From: G963667145 sp963667145
GTDB lineage: Bacteria > Cloacimonadota > Cloacimonadia > G963667145
DNA length: 64,000 nucleotides
Direction of reading: 5' to 3'
Assembly: GCA_963667145.1 (NCBI GenBank)
Contig: OY762943.1
Span: forward strand, 1,475,615-1,539,614
Positions within the stretch are counted from its first letter, which is position 1, and each line of letters opens with the position of its first letter. Below, piece by piece: positions 26,924 to 36,944 of the stretch. Both the position numbers and the translations under genes were made by a program. Below the pieces are notes generated by a model. The model saw only the letters and a list, made by a program, of their open reading frames with translations, was not told where the DNA came from and ran no database searches.

Positions 26924-28451
26924 ATTATTTAATGAAGTTTTAGAAAGTAATAAAAATTTTTGGGAAAGAGAAAATGAACAAGATAGTCGTCGAGAGTATT
27001 TACTTTATGAAAGTTTTTATTCTGAATTGCCTTTAATATACGGGATATCGAAAACAGCTTTAACCATAGCTAAGATAAAAGCTTTGCAACCAATTTGTAT
27101 AGTAGGATTAAGAGGTGAAAAAGAAAAATTTTCACTAATTAATTCAATGTGCAAAAATATAGTTGGAAAATTTTTTGATTTTGGTTTTTCGTGCTTAAAG
27201 AATGTTTTATCTATTTTTATAAATTTTCTTCGTATACAAAACAGAAACGATTTACTTAAGTTGAAAATTGAAAAATATAATATTGGGTATCATATTTATG
27301 ATGCTGTTTTGAGGAGTTTGAATTTAGCAGAAATAAGAGAAATATCTTTTTCTGTAAAAAAGATTGTTTTTTTAGAGATTTGCTATTTCTATTTTTTTAA
27401 AGGACTTTTAGAAAAATACAATGTGAAAGTAATGGTGTTGGGTGATAATGTATATAGATGTGGTTTGTTGTTTGAAATCGCTAAACATAATAACATTGAA
27501 TGTGTTACTCCTATTAACTTAAATGGTTTTTCAATGAGAAAATATCAAAACTATGATGAATTTAATCTTCATGATAGAAAGCCCAAAAAAATTTTTTTGG
27601 ACAATTTGGACAGTAAAAAAATTCATAGTTTTATTGATGAATATTTTTTAAAGCGTTTCAGTGCGAATTTGGAGCAACATGATGTTTTAAATGCATTTTC
27701 GATGAATAAAAAAAAATATAGTAAAAAGGAAATTATAGAAAAGTATGAATTGAAAGGGAAATTGCCGATTGTTGCAGTAATGAGTCATATTTTTTGTGAT
27801 GCCCCTCATGCTTATCCAGATGTATTGTACGATGATTACAAAGAATGGCTAGTTCAGACAGTAAAAAGTTTAAAAAGAAATAGAAATATTAATTTTTTAA
27901 TCAAGGAGCACCCTTCTGCAGACCTATATAATGAAAAAGGGGTTATAAACTCAATTTTAAAAGAATTAGATTGCGAAAAGTGTTTGTTAAGCGATGATGT
28001 TCATAATTTAACTGTTTTAGATGAATTTGATGTTGTTGTTACTTGTGGTGGAACTATTGGGCAGGAATTTGCTTATAAAGGCAAACCTGTAGTGTTGGCT
28101 GCCAAGCCTCCTTATAGTGGTTTTGGATTTACAGTAGAACCTTCATCGAGAGATGAATATGAAAAACTATTACTAAATGGTATAGAAAATTTATCAATGC
28201 TGAATGAAAAGCAAAAAGAAGATGTTTATAAAGTTATTTATCATGATTTCATTTTATTAAATAATTACAGCGATGATTTAGAAATAGGAGGCCAGAGGCA
28301 TTATATGGGGCGTGAAATTGATTGCGATAACTTTTATAAACAAATTTTGAATTATAACAAAATTTTACTTGATAAGCAATTGATATATAAAAAACTTAAA
28401 AAATTCATTCATTCTGATAATAAGCATATGTTTATGGATTTAGATAAATAA
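26913..28451 (+). CDS. Capsule-type glycosyltransferase-like protein (KpsS/LipB-like)
   Basis: This protein of 512 residues is not confidently placed. The C-terminal half looks like a GT-B domain of capsule proteins: FLIKEHPSADLYN, a VVTCGGTIGQEFAYKGKPVVL donor-binding loop and a conserved Gly-Thr-Ile. The N-terminal half has a KVMVLGDNVYRCGLL strand and no clear motifs. It is the last complete gene before the transposon region, so the original operon may have continued and been lost. A role in glycan synthesis is likely from context. Confidence 0.65.
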   Translation: MKNKLFNEVLESNKNFWERENEQDSRREYLLYESFYSELPLIYGISKTALTIAKIKALQPICIVGLRGEKEKFSLINSMCKNIVGKFFDFGFSCLKNVLSIFINFLRIQNRNDLLKLKIEKYNIGYHIYDAVLRSLNLAEIREISFSVKKIVFLEICYFYFFKGLLEKYNVKVMVLGDNVYRCGLLFEIAKHNNIECVTPINLNGFSMRKYQNYDEFNLHDRKPKKIFLDNLDSKKIHSFIDEYFLKRFSANLEQHDVLNAFSMNKKKYSKKEIIEKYELKGKLPIVAVMSHIFCDAPHAYPDVLYDDYKEWLVQTVKSLKRNRNINFLIKEHPSADLYNEKGVINSILKELDCEKCLLSDDVHNLTVLDEFDVVVTCGGTIGQEFAYKGKPVVLAAKPPYSGFGFTVEPSSRDEYEKLLLNGIENLSMLNEKQKEDVYKVIYHDFILLNNYSDDLEIGGQRHYMGREIDCDNFYKQILNYNKILLDKQLIYKKLKKFIHSDNKHMFMDLDK

Positions 28452-28456
28452 GTTTA

Positions 28457-28727
28457 GGCTCAAGATAACTTGACAAGTGGATTATACTAGTTAAGTTATT
28501 GATAGGACAATAAAAAACAAGTATGTAAAGAACGCCAAAATTTCTGAAGATAAATTTAGAGAAATAATTAGGTATTTTTCTTTGGATATTGAGGCTAGCA
28601 AAATTGCAATTTTGACCAAAATTAGTAGAAAAACAATCAACAATTATTTACTTAAAATTAGAGAAAGAATTGCTGAGTTTTGTTGTGAAGGTTCACACCT
28701 TTCTGGGATAATTGAAGTTGATGAATC
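28457..28727 (+). pseudogene. IS1595-family transposase, 5' fragment
   Basis: Translation in one frame from about 28513 gives KNKYVKNAKISEDKFREIIR, then SKIAILTKISRKTINNYLL and IIEVDES, the N-terminal zinc-/HTH-like part of an ISXO2/IS1595 transposase. The frame breaks exactly where an IS256-family end begins at 28728. The continuation (DESYFEAKRVKGKRGRG and so on) is at 43121, 14.4 kb away. A possible left end of the element is GGCTCAAG at 28457. No ATG is visible in frame, so the start must be ATT/ATA or lost. Confidence 0.8.
28720..28727. repeat. 8-bp target duplication, left copy
   Basis: GATGAATC here is repeated exactly at 43121-43128. The left copy directly precedes an IS256-type right-end repeat (AGTCAAGTCTCATTTG) and the right copy directly follows a left-end repeat (read inverted, GATAACGTCTC). 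IS256-family elements usually duplicate 8-9 bp, so the pair fits one insertion event into an IS1595-type transposase gene. Confidence 0.75.
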
Positions 28728-30074
28728 AGTCAAGTCTCATTTGTGGTGTAAATTCTCTCATGTTTTAATTATTCTTAAAAATTTTCTGCTAACTTAAGTT
28801 TTTTCTGTAAGTTGACTCTTTCTGTTTTTATTATATTCATATAGGTTCGACCCTCTGTCCAGTCCTCATTTTGCTGAACCAAAATTGCTCCAATCAGAAG
28901 ATTGCAACTTTCACAATTAGGAAAAATCCTGATGCTTTTTTCTCGGCGTCTAATCTCTTCATTCAGTCGTTCTATCGGATTAGTGCTTTTAATTTTCGCC
29001 CAATGTTGTTCTGGTAAGGCAATAAAATTGCTGACTTCAGGCAAGGTCTCCTCAAGCCAATCAAAAAGTCGTTCACTCCCTTTATCTTCAACATTTGACA
29101 ACAATTTATCCTTGTGATATTTAAACTCTTCCAAGTTTGCTGATTTCACAAAATTGCTACTCAGAGGAGCTAGCCAGCCCAAATCTTTCTTCGGAACTTT
29201 ATCCAACAAATTTCTTTGCCAATGCACAATACATCGCTGCTGAATCAGGCTTAGGAAAGTACTTAGTTAAAGCGGCTTTCAGCCCATCATGGTCGTCTCT
29301 TATCCACATATTTGTTTCTCTTAAACCTCTGTGTTTTAGGCTCAAAAAGAACTCTTCCCAGGAACTTTCGGCTTCTTTCAGGTGCATCTCAAATCCCAAA
29401 ATTTCTCGCTTTCCATCTTCCGTTAAGCCAAGAGCAATCATAATTGCTTGCGGTCTAACTTGCCCATTTTCTCGCACTTTAGTATAAATGGCATCAATCC
29501 AGATGTATTCATATTTTGAAGCCAATTTGCGAGATTTCCATTTATTAACCTCTTGTTGAATCGGCTGAATATACCTGCTAACAGTGCTTTTGTCCAAATT
29601 TTTTATCCCAAGTCTGTCGAACAATTTTTTCATTTTCCGAGTAGAAACTCCATTGATGTAAGCCTGCTGAACTATGCTAATCAGCTACCTATCGATTCGT
29701 TGGTATTTCTCCATTACGGAAGATGTGAAAGTGCCCTTTCTTATTTTGGGAAAATCAATTTCTAACTCGCCTAAACTAGTGGCAAGTTTTCTGGCTCTAA
29801 ATCCACTTCTATAAGTTGTTCGCTCCTGATTTCTCTCATATTTTTTAGCATTCAAATATGACTCTAATTCTGCTTGAAACAGTTGATTTACAGCTGTTTT
29901 CAAAATTTTTGCTAAATTATTACTCGTTTCGTCCTTGACAAAATTTGTAAATTCTTCAAGTTTTTTGTCATGGTTGTTGGTCATTTTTGCCTCCTCGTGT
30001 TAACTTTTTGTAACATGAGAACAAAAGTGACCATTTTTTACTTTTTAAATTTACACCAACTTTGAGACGTTATC
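28728..30074 (-). mobile_element. IS256-family element, copy A (decayed)
   Basis: It is 1347 bp with an imperfect terminal repeat pair: AGTCAAGTCTCATTTG at the left end and, inverted, GATAACGTCTCAAAG at the right. The transposase runs leftward from the ATG at 29984 to 28775. It is broken by a TCG to TAG change at 29686 and a one-base insertion near 29250. Intact parts carry WIDAIYTKVRENG, IRDDHDGLK and STNPIERLNEEIRRR, which hold the D-D-E residues. Its right flank (AAATTCTG) does not match its left flank, so this copy did not insert alone. Confidence 0.9.
28775..29984 (-). pseudogene. IS256-family transposase (copy A), nonsense and frameshift
   Basis: Reading leftward, 99 residues precede an amber codon, the same frame then reopens to about 29250, and the last 150 residues lie in another frame. 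The product would be about 402 residues if intact. The lesions are fixed differences from copy E at 45660, which reads through both places. Confidence 0.85.
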
Positions 30075-30896
30075 AAATTCTGCAATGAAGCAAGATGACC
30101 TTTGGCAAGGTCAACCACATGAAACCTTTGCACATAAATTTCCACAAAAAGAAAGTTTAATATATTCATTTACAATACTTTAAGGCTAACTTTATTTGTT
30201 TAAAAATTATTGAGCATTGGAGGATTTAAATGCATACTGGAATATCTTTTGGGGATTTGGCAATGAAGACGAAACTGAAGAAGATGGAAAATCATTTTCT
30301 TTTCAAAGTGGAGAAACTACTTGATTGGAAAAGGATTGGCAAAATTTTAAACAGAATTCCTCGAAAACGTGACAACGTGGCAGGTTGCATTCCCTACAGA
30401 AGATCCACGATGTTCAAAGTTTACCTATTGCTGTCTTGGTATAATCTCAACGAAGTGAAGTGTGCCGAGCGGTTGGCGTGCGATTTGTTGTTTATGAAAT
30501 TTTGTGGATTCAGTATGGACGACGATACTCCTGACCATTCCACGATTAGCAGGTTTAAGAATTTACTTATTCAGCGAAATCTGTTGGAAAAGTTGCTGAA
30601 CGAGGTGAATTACCAATTCGCGAAGTTGGGAATTAACTTAAAAACTGGTGCCGTAGTGGATGCGACACTTGTGAGTTCTGCGGCACGCCCCAAAAAGCAA
30701 GTGACAATAGAAACAGAGCCAGTGGCAGATGCTGAGAGCGAAGAGCAAGAATTTGTTTCGACCGAAGTTAATATTCAGGAGAGCAAAGACCCCGATGCCA
30801 AGTGGGTGAGCAAGCGAGGTCGCTTTGTGTATGGATACAAAGGCAATATTTCAGTTGACCCCCAGTATGGTTTGGTTCAGGAAATTATCACAACCC
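30075..30896 (+). mobile_element. IS5-family element remnant
   Basis: This remnant is trapped between the facing left ends of IS256 copies A and B. The ORF from 30230 gives 223 residues: PYRRSTMFKVYLLLSWYNL, DDDTPDHSTISRFKN and AVVDATLVSSAARPK, the N-terminal part and first catalytic aspartate of an IS5-type transposase. It runs until RGRFVYGYKGNISVD and is cut at 30896 by copy B, so the rest of the DDE domain is missing. The 155 bases before the ORF contain no recognisable gene. Confidence 0.85.
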
Positions 30897-30986
30897 GATA
30901 ACGTCTCAAAGTTGGTGTAAATTTAAAAAGTAAAAAATGGTCACTTTTGTTCTCATGTTACAAAAAGTTAACACGAGGAGGCAAAA

Positions 30987-32195
30987 ATGACCAACAATCA
31001 TGACAAAAAACTTGAAGAATTTACAAATATTGTCAAGGACGAAACGAGTAATAATTTAGCAAAAATTTTGAAAACAGCTGTAAATCAACTGTTTCAGGCA
31101 GAATTAGAGTCATATTTGAATGCTAAAAAATATGAGAGAAATCAGGAGCGAACAACTTATAGAAGTGGATTTAGAACTAGAAAACTTGCCACTAGTTTAG
31201 GCGAATTAGAAATTGATTTTCCCAAAATAAGAAAGGGTACTTTCACATCTTCCGTAATGGAGAAATACCAACGAATCGATAGGTCGCTGATTAGCATAGT
31301 TCAGCAGGCTTACATCAATGGAGTTTCTACTCGGAAAATGAAAAAATTGTTCGACAGACTTGGGATAAAAAATTTGGACAAAAGCACTGTTAGCAGGTAT
31401 ATTCAGCCGATTCAACAAGAGGTTAATAAATGGAAATCTCGCAAATTGGCTTCAAGATATGAATACATTTGGATTGATGCCATTTACACTAAAGTGCGAG
31501 AAAATGGGCAAGTTAGGCCGCAAGCAATTATGATTGCTCTTGGCTTAACGGAAGATGGGAAGCGAGAAATTTTGGGATTTGAAATGCACCTGAAAGAAGC
31601 CGAAAGTTCTTGGGAAGAGTTCTTTTTGAGCCTAAAACATAGAGGTTTAAGAGAAACAAATATGTGGATAAGAGATGACCATGATGGGCTGAAAGCCGCT
31701 TTAACTAAGTGCTTTCCGTGCCAAATTCAGTAGCGATGTATTGTGCATTGGCAAAGAAATTTGTTGGATAAAGTTCCGAAGAAAGATTTGGGCTGGTTAA
31801 CTCCTCTGAGTAGCAATTTTGTGAAATCAGCAAACTTGGAAGAGTTTAAATATCACAAGGATAAATTGTTGTCAAATGTTGAAGATAAAGGGAGTGAACG
31901 ACTTTTTGACTGGCTTGAGGAGACCCTGCCTGAAGTCAGCATTTTTATTGCCTTACCAGAACAACATTGGGCGAAAATTAAAAGTACTAATCCGATAGAA
32001 CGACTGAATGAAGAGATTAGACGACGAGAAAAAAGCATTAGGATTTTTCCTAATTGTGAAAGTTGTAATCTTCTGATTGGAGCAATTTTAGTTCAGCAAA
32101 ATGAGGATTGGATCGAGGGACGAACCTATATGAGTATAATAAAAACAGAAAGAGCCAACTTACAGAAAAAACTTAAGTTAGCAGAAAATTTTTAA
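30987..32195 (+). pseudogene. IS256-family transposase (copy B), one amber codon
   Basis: All 402 codons are in a single frame from ATG 30987 to TAA 32195 except for TAG at 31731, where copy E has CAG (Gln) in the segment CQIQQRC. Both flanking parts keep the catalytic residues (WIDAIY, RDDHDG, NPIERLNEE). Upstream is a strong ribosome site, GAGGAGG. This is the least damaged full-length copy in the window. Confidence 0.88.
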
Positions 32196-32232
32196 GAATA
32201 ATTAAAACATGAGAGAATTTACACCACAAATG

Positions 32233-33453
32233 TGGAAAGTTCACACTAAAAGTATCCACCCTAAATTGACGATTTGTAACAGGAAAGTTTATAAAAAAAT
32301 GGGGAGATTGCTTAGAACTTTCACGTAAATTGTGAAAAAAATGGTCAAATCAGCTCGTGAAAGCTCAATCTGACCACTATGAATAATTACGAAAGCAATA
32401 AGAATTTTATGGATAAAAAGTACAAGGTTTATTACCGAAAAAAGTTGGTAAAGTACGCCAAAGAGACATCCATTTCGGAGGCTACACGTGAGTTCAATAC
32501 CACTAGAAAAACTGTGAGAAAGTGGGTAAAGTCCTATAATTTAAAGGGAGAGGAGGGGTTGAATAACAAGTCCCGAAAAAATCAATATTTCCCGAATCGT
32601 ATAAATTCTAAAGTGGTTGACGAAATTAGAGAGTGCCGAAATAAATCCAAAAACCTGTGGGGTTCACGACGAATTATTGACCATCTTCAGCTGAATTGCT
32701 CGCATTCCACTGTTCACAAAAAGCTGTGCGACGAAGGTTTAATTAAGAAAAAAAAGCGAAGATACCAACGCAGAAAAGACCTGAGCTTGATGCGAAAAAA
32801 AGCAAAAGTTTACGAGAAATTTCAGGTTGATATTAAGTATCTGACCGACTTGCCAGAGCTGTTTGAGGGGATTAAATACAAAAATTTCCCGAAGTATCAA
32901 ATAACTGCTCGCGACTATAAATCGGGGATGCAGTTCATTGGATTTTGCTACGAAAAAACGAGCGTTAACACAGGGATTTATATCGACTATTTGTGCAAAA
33001 AATTGGCAAAATGTGGCGTCGATATTTCCAAAATTGCTTTTCAGACGGACAATGGCACAGAGTTTACGCATGTTAACAAGAAGAAAGGCGTTACATATTT
33101 TGAAAAAATGGTAGCCAAAAATGGTGCGAAGCATTTGCTTATTCCAAAAGCTAGTCCGACTTTTAATTCAGATGTCGAGAGTTGTCACCGCTTGATTGAA
33201 GATGAGTTTTATAGGATTGAGGATTTTGGGAGTTGCGAGGATTTTCTGTGCAAAACCCACTGCTACACACTGTATTTTAATCATTTCCGTGGCAATCGAG
33301 GACGAGATGGGAAATCGCCAAAACAGATTTTGAAAGAAAATTTTTCAAAGCCTAATTATAAGGTCATGAACATAAATCCCATCATTGCAGATTTTTATTC
33401 GAGAGACGTAGAAAAAATTAACAAGGGTGGATACTTTTACTGCATACCGCCCA
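32233..33453 (+). mobile_element. IS481-like element IS-C, copy 1
   Basis: It is 1221 bp with TG...CA ends (TGGAAAG... to ...CCGCCCA). The inverted ends share the block TAAAAGTATCCACCC. The insertion duplicated TTTACACCACAAATG (32218-32232 and 33454-33468), a 15-bp target inside the right terminal repeat of IS256 copy B. It carries one transposase gene and is the cleanest copy of three. Confidence 0.88.
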
Positions 33454-33476
33454 TTTACACCACAAATGAGACTTGA
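32379..33476 (+). CDS. IS481-like transposase (IS-C copy 1)
   Basis: It has an N-terminal helix-turn-helix (SISEATREFNTTRKTVRKWVK), a second HTH-like SHSTVHKKLCDEGLIKKK and an rve integrase core: VDIKYL, QTDNGTEFTHV and SDVESCHRLIEDEFY provide the D, D and E. The frame runs straight through the right terminal repeat, coding GGYFYCIPP, and uses a stop in the flanking IS256 sequence at 33474. The element's own part ends near residue 358. The copies at 40992 and 45451 behave the same way. Confidence 0.87.
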   Translation: MNNYESNKNFMDKKYKVYYRKKLVKYAKETSISEATREFNTTRKTVRKWVKSYNLKGEEGLNNKSRKNQYFPNRINSKVVDEIRECRNKSKNLWGSRRIIDHLQLNCSHSTVHKKLCDEGLIKKKKRRYQRRKDLSLMRKKAKVYEKFQVDIKYLTDLPELFEGIKYKNFPKYQITARDYKSGMQFIGFCYEKTSVNTGIYIDYLCKKLAKCGVDISKIAFQTDNGTEFTHVNKKKGVTYFEKMVAKNGAKHLLIPKASPTFNSDVESCHRLIEDEFYRIEDFGSCEDFLCKTHCYTLYFNHFRGNRGRDGKSPKQILKENFSKPNYKVMNINPIIADFYSRDVEKINKGGYFYCIPPIYTTNET

Positions 33477-33499
33477 CTATAAACTATTCCTAATTCATT

Positions 33500-34462
33500 T
33501 TATTCAAACTTCTTCTTCCCATCCACAAATTTCATCACACCAAACAACAAAATTATACTAATCAAAAAACTTACCCAAATATTCTCCACAAAAAGCACAA
33601 TCACAAAAAGCAAAATATTTGTCAACATCGCAAAAGTGCAAACTTTGGCATGAGACCAACCTGATTGATTAAGCCTTTGATAAGCGTGTTTTTTGTGAGC
33701 TTGGCTGAGTTTTTCTCCGTTCAACTTTCTTCTGATAAGCGTTAAAGTAGCATCAAACCAAAAAATAGAACTCAAAACCAGTGAATTTACAAGCGAAAAA
33801 TTTTCATTGTTTTGGAAATGAATAAATAGGACAATAATCGTATAGCCAAGCAAAGTGCTACCTACATCTCCCATAAAGATTTTTGCTTTTTGCCAATTCC
33901 AAAATAGGAAGCCTAAGCAAACAACGGCTAGCAACAAAGTTGCAGGATTTTTGGTAAAATAAAATAAAGCCAAAGAAATGAAAATAACTTCCGAAGCTTC
34001 GTAACCGTCAATACCATCAAGAAAATTGAAGAGATTGATAAACCAAATTATTCCGAAAAATGCAAATAAACTAAGAATGTAAACATTATCAAAAACGAAA
34101 AATCCCAAATCTATTTTTTGCAATCCACCCAAAAAGAACAATGCCAAAACACTCATCAAAGCTTGAAAAAACAATCTAACTTTTGGAGACAAACCAAAAA
34201 TATCATCACAAAACCCGATTGCTGCAATTATAATTCCCGGCAATAAGGCAAAATATAGTTCTTGCGAAATATAACTCTCGAAGTAGAAAAAACTAAGAGC
34301 AACATACCAAACTATGACTATTGCTAATCCGCCACCTGTCGGAGTGGGAACGCTGTGGGAACTACGCTCATTAGGAATATCCAAAAGGGATTTTTTCAGA
34401 GTTATCTTCCTCACAATGAAAGTGAGAACAAAAGTTGAAATGAAAGCTAGAGCGTATATCAT
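33500..34462 (-). CDS. Undecaprenyl-phosphate GlcNAc/HexNAc-1-phosphate transferase, WbpL/WecA-like
   Basis: This integral membrane enzyme starts a lipid-linked repeat unit by moving a HexNAc-1-phosphate to undecaprenyl phosphate. PNPT-family motifs are clear: PTPTGGGLAIV, GFCDDIFGLSPKVRL, FNFLDGIDGYEASE, IFMGDVGSTLLG and a C-terminal LSQAHKKHAYQRL. It has 320 residues and about ten hydrophobic segments. It lies at the downstream end of the minus-strand cargo locus, the usual place of wbpL-type genes. Confidence 0.9.
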   Translation of the reverse strand: MIYALAFISTFVLTFIVRKITLKKSLLDIPNERSSHSVPTPTGGGLAIVIVWYVALSFFYFESYISQELYFALLPGIIIAAIGFCDDIFGLSPKVRLFFQALMSVLALFFLGGLQKIDLGFFVFDNVYILSLFAFFGIIWFINLFNFLDGIDGYEASEVIFISLALFYFTKNPATLLLAVVCLGFLFWNWQKAKIFMGDVGSTLLGYTIIVLFIHFQNNENFSLVNSLVLSSIFWFDATLTLIRRKLNGEKLSQAHKKHAYQRLNQSGWSHAKVCTFAMLTNILLFVIVLFVENIWVSFLISIILLFGVMKFVDGKKKFE

Positions 34463-34659
34463 ATGAACTTAATATTTTCCGAAATTTCTAGCGATTCTCC
34501 AAAAGAGTAAACGCAATATTCGTTGTTGAAATAGTTGCTGATTTGCTTATCGTAAACCAGATTACCAAAAACTTTATTTACCAATTTTGAAAAGCTAAAA
34601 AAATTGGTTGAAATCCAAGTATTTACCCAAAACTGCTTTTTTAAAATACCCATATTCAA
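34459..34659 (-). CDS. Small protein, probably the tail of a sugar epimerase
   Basis: This is a 66-residue frame that overlaps the genes on both sides by four bases (ATGA type). The stretch KVFGNLVYDKQISNYFN, followed by YSFGESLEISENI, resembles the C-terminal segment of NAD-dependent epimerases that commonly precede wbpL. The rest of such a gene is absent, so I read it as a remnant kept in frame. I cannot exclude an unrelated small protein. Confidence 0.4.
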   Translation of the reverse strand: MNMGILKKQFWVNTWISTNFFSFSKLVNKVFGNLVYDKQISNYFNNEYCVYSFGESLEISENIKFI

Positions 34660-35555
34660 TAAATATTCAGTACTACCATCAAAAAAAGAAAAAGCTTCTC
34701 TTTATATTTTCTTCTAAAATAAAAAACATACCTTAACAAAAGCAAATTATTATAATAATTTTTACATAAAATCAAATTTGAAAAATTTATTTTACTTTCT
34801 AAATTAAATAAAATGATCATTTTTTTAGTCTCACTTCTATACCAAGAAGAAAAAATCAAACAAGTTCTTTTAAATATCGCATTTACACCATAATTTGCCC
34901 CAACTTGATTTTTTTGATGTTGCCTATATTTTATTTTGGGAATATTATCAATATGCCACTTATAATCACATACTCTGCTAAAAGCATAAATTAACCAATC
35001 ATGCGATAAAATTTCGTTTACTTTTTCAAAATTAGCTTTCAAAAATTTTTGAAACTCCAAAGCTAAATTTAGAGTTAACACATAAGTACAACCAGGACCA
35101 GCAGCTTCAAACAGATAATCAAATTTAATTTGCTTCTGAGCTTTATTGATAAGTTTTTCTTCCCCATTTTCCCAAAAAGCAAGCACATTTCCAGAATATC
35201 CGCTAACATTCTTGTCTTTAATTACATTAATCGCTCTAATAAGTTTATCTTCAAACCAAATATCGTCTTGGTCAGCTAAAGCAACATAATCGAAGTTTGT
35301 AAAATCTACATCATTTATTAATCTATAAAAATTTTTAGCAGCCCCACCAAATTTTTCTTTGCTTTCTAAAAAAAACAATCTCTTTTCTTCTTTGTATAAT
35401 TCTTTTAGGTATTCCAAAGTATTATCGGTAGAAAAATCATCACTCACAAAAATGCTAAGATTTACTTCTTTTTGATTTAAAATAGAATCAATTTGTTCTT
35501 TTATCCATTTTTTGCCGTTATAGGAGGCTAAAAGGATGGCAATATTTTTATTCAT
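34656..35555 (-). CDS. Family 2 glycosyltransferase (rhamnosyltransferase-like)
   Basis: This GT-A enzyme of 299 residues has AILLASYNGKKWIKEQIDSIL at the N-terminus, VSDDFSTDNT for nucleotide binding and ALADQDDIW as metal site, a combination usual in rhamnosyltransferase-type GT2 proteins. The middle shows GCTYVLT and LSHDWLIYAF. The final 50 residues are basic and hydrophobic. It starts two bases after the stop of the decayed acyltransferase. The donor is not predictable. Confidence 0.83.
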   Translation of the reverse strand: MNKNIAILLASYNGKKWIKEQIDSILNQKEVNLSIFVSDDFSTDNTLEYLKELYKEEKRLFFLESKEKFGGAAKNFYRLINDVDFTNFDYVALADQDDIWFEDKLIRAINVIKDKNVSGYSGNVLAFWENGEEKLINKAQKQIKFDYLFEAAGPGCTYVLTLNLALEFQKFLKANFEKVNEILSHDWLIYAFSRVCDYKWHIDNIPKIKYRQHQKNQVGANYGVNAIFKRTCLIFSSWYRSETKKMIILFNLESKINFSNLILCKNYYNNLLLLRYVFYFRRKYKEKLFLFLMVVLNIY

Positions 35556-35556
35556 A

Positions 35557-36144
35557 TTATCTTAGTTTAAAAAAAATCCCTTTATTATCTGTTTTGCACC
35601 AAGTTTTACTCTTTTCATCATATCCTTTAACAATTTTTGCAGGAGCTCCTACAATCCACACAATAATCGGGGAAAACACACCTAACAACAGAATTTGCTC
35701 CCACAATACATTGTTTACCTAAAATAGTTCCTGCTTGAATAATAACACCATAACCTATAAAGCAATTTTCGCCTATACTAGTATTAGGATAGATTAATTT
35801 TTGGTTCATTATGTGAATATATATGTTTTTATACTCATAATCTATATTAGTAATAAGAACATTAGCAGAACAATTTATATTTTAGCCAATTCTAAGTTCT
35901 TGACCTCCACCAGAAGCAATATGCAAATTTCGACCAATAGAAATATTTTCTTCAAAAACTATGGAAGAAAATTTATATTCAACAGCAAGCCTCGCTCCAG
36001 GATAAATGCGTACCCTTTTATTGATAAAAATTCTTTTGAAATTACTAACAAAAATAGGTCCTCCTACATAAGAAGGAAGAACAAATTTACCAAAAACGGT
36101 TTATAGATTAAAACTCTTAAAAACCAAAAAAAATTGAAACTCAT
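35557..36144 (-). pseudogene. Hexapeptide-repeat acyltransferase, decayed
   Basis: Reading leftward from an ATG at 36144 that overlaps the previous stop, one can follow MSFNFFWFLRVLIYKPF, a shifted frame with GGPIFVSNFKRIFINKR, then a stop where IG-x-NINCSANVLI is expected. After this NTSIGENCFIGYGVIIQAGT and IVGANSVV show the hexapeptide repeats of a WbbJ-type O-acetyltransferase. A final indel separates VFPDY from VGAPAKIVKGYD. At least three lesions are present, so it is not functional. Its genes on both sides are intact. Confidence 0.8.
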
Positions 36145-36944
36145 TTTGCTCTCTTTATAATTAGAATTCTTCTATAATACTTAAAAGTTAGCCAAAGATA
36201 AAAAAATATACATTCAAAAATATTTATTTGTTTTCTATTTTTTGCATCTTTGAGAGCCAATATTTCTCCTTGAAACATTTTTGGCATATTTGCCGAAAGA
36301 CCAGATTCTCCGAAACTTCTTTTCCCTCCACCTGTATAAACCAAATCTTCGTTCAATATATATATATTACAAAATTGAATGATTTTCAACCACAAATCTC
36401 CATCTTCACCACGAGTTTTTCTTTCATCATAAAGATTTGTTTTTAGCAAAATTTCTTTATTTATAAGTGCAGTTGAAGTATGTGGATACCACTTAACAAT
36501 AATTTGCTTTGCATTAAGAGTATAAATCCTATTTTTAAATTTATTAAAAAATGGATAAATTTCTCCATTTCTATTCGTCCCTATGAATTTTATTTTGGGG
36601 TTTTTTTCTATTTCATCAATTTGTAGTTGAAGTTTTTCAGGAAACCAAACATCATCTGCATCAAGCAAAGCTATCCAATCTCCATTAGACTCTTTTATTC
36701 CTTTATTTCTAGCACTAGAAACTCCACCATTTGACTTGTTTATAAGTTTAATAATTCTATTTGTTTTGTTATTTGTAATTATTTCTTTTACTATTTTTTC
36801 GCAACCATCATCAGAGCCATCATTTACAACAATTATTTCTATTGGTTCACTATAAGTTTGATTGATTACAGATTCAATAGTATCTTTTATGAAATTTTTT
36901 GCATTATACATCGGTATAACTACCGAAATTTTTATATTCATCAT
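36141..36944 (-). CDS. Family 2 glycosyltransferase
   Basis: This GT2 protein of 267 residues has SVVIPMYNAKNFIKDTIESV, VVNDGSDDGCEKIV, GGVSSARNKGIKESNG and LLDADDVWFPEKL as metal site. Its C-terminal part includes RGEDGDLWLKI, the acceptor-side motif. Overlaps of four bases with both neighbours show a tight operon. The donor cannot be assigned. Confidence 0.87.
   Translation of the reverse strand: MMNIKISVVIPMYNAKNFIKDTIESVINQTYSEPIEIIVVNDGSDDGCEKIVKEIITNNKTNRIIKLINKSNGGVSSARNKGIKESNGDWIALLDADDVWFPEKLQLQIDEIEKNPKIKFIGTNRNGEIYPFFNKFKNRIYTLNAKQIIVKWYPHTSTALINKEILLKTNLYDERKTRGEDGDLWLKIIQFCNIYILNEDLVYTGGGKRSFGESGLSANMPKMFQGEILALKDAKNRKQINIFECIFFYLWLTFKYYRRILIIKRAK

Larger units (their letters stand above)
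30897..33478 (+). mobile_element. IS256-family element, copy B, interrupted by IS-C copy 1
   Basis: The left end GATAACGTCTCAAAG is at 30897 and the right end (inverted AGTCAAGTCTC) finishes at 33478. IS-C copy 1 sits in the right terminal repeat and duplicated 15 bp of it. The 8-bp flanks (CACAACCC and ATAAACTA) do not match, so outward sequences have been rearranged since insertion. Confidence 0.88.

Noticed and set aside
30075..30229. A short frame reading KQDDLWQGQPHETFAHKF
   Set aside because: It is about 32 codons with no ribosome site or recognisable family; it is left as unassigned sequence in the IS5 remnant.
35801..36106. A 101-codon plus-strand frame
   Set aside because: It is antisense to the decayed hexapeptide acyltransferase and has no independent support.
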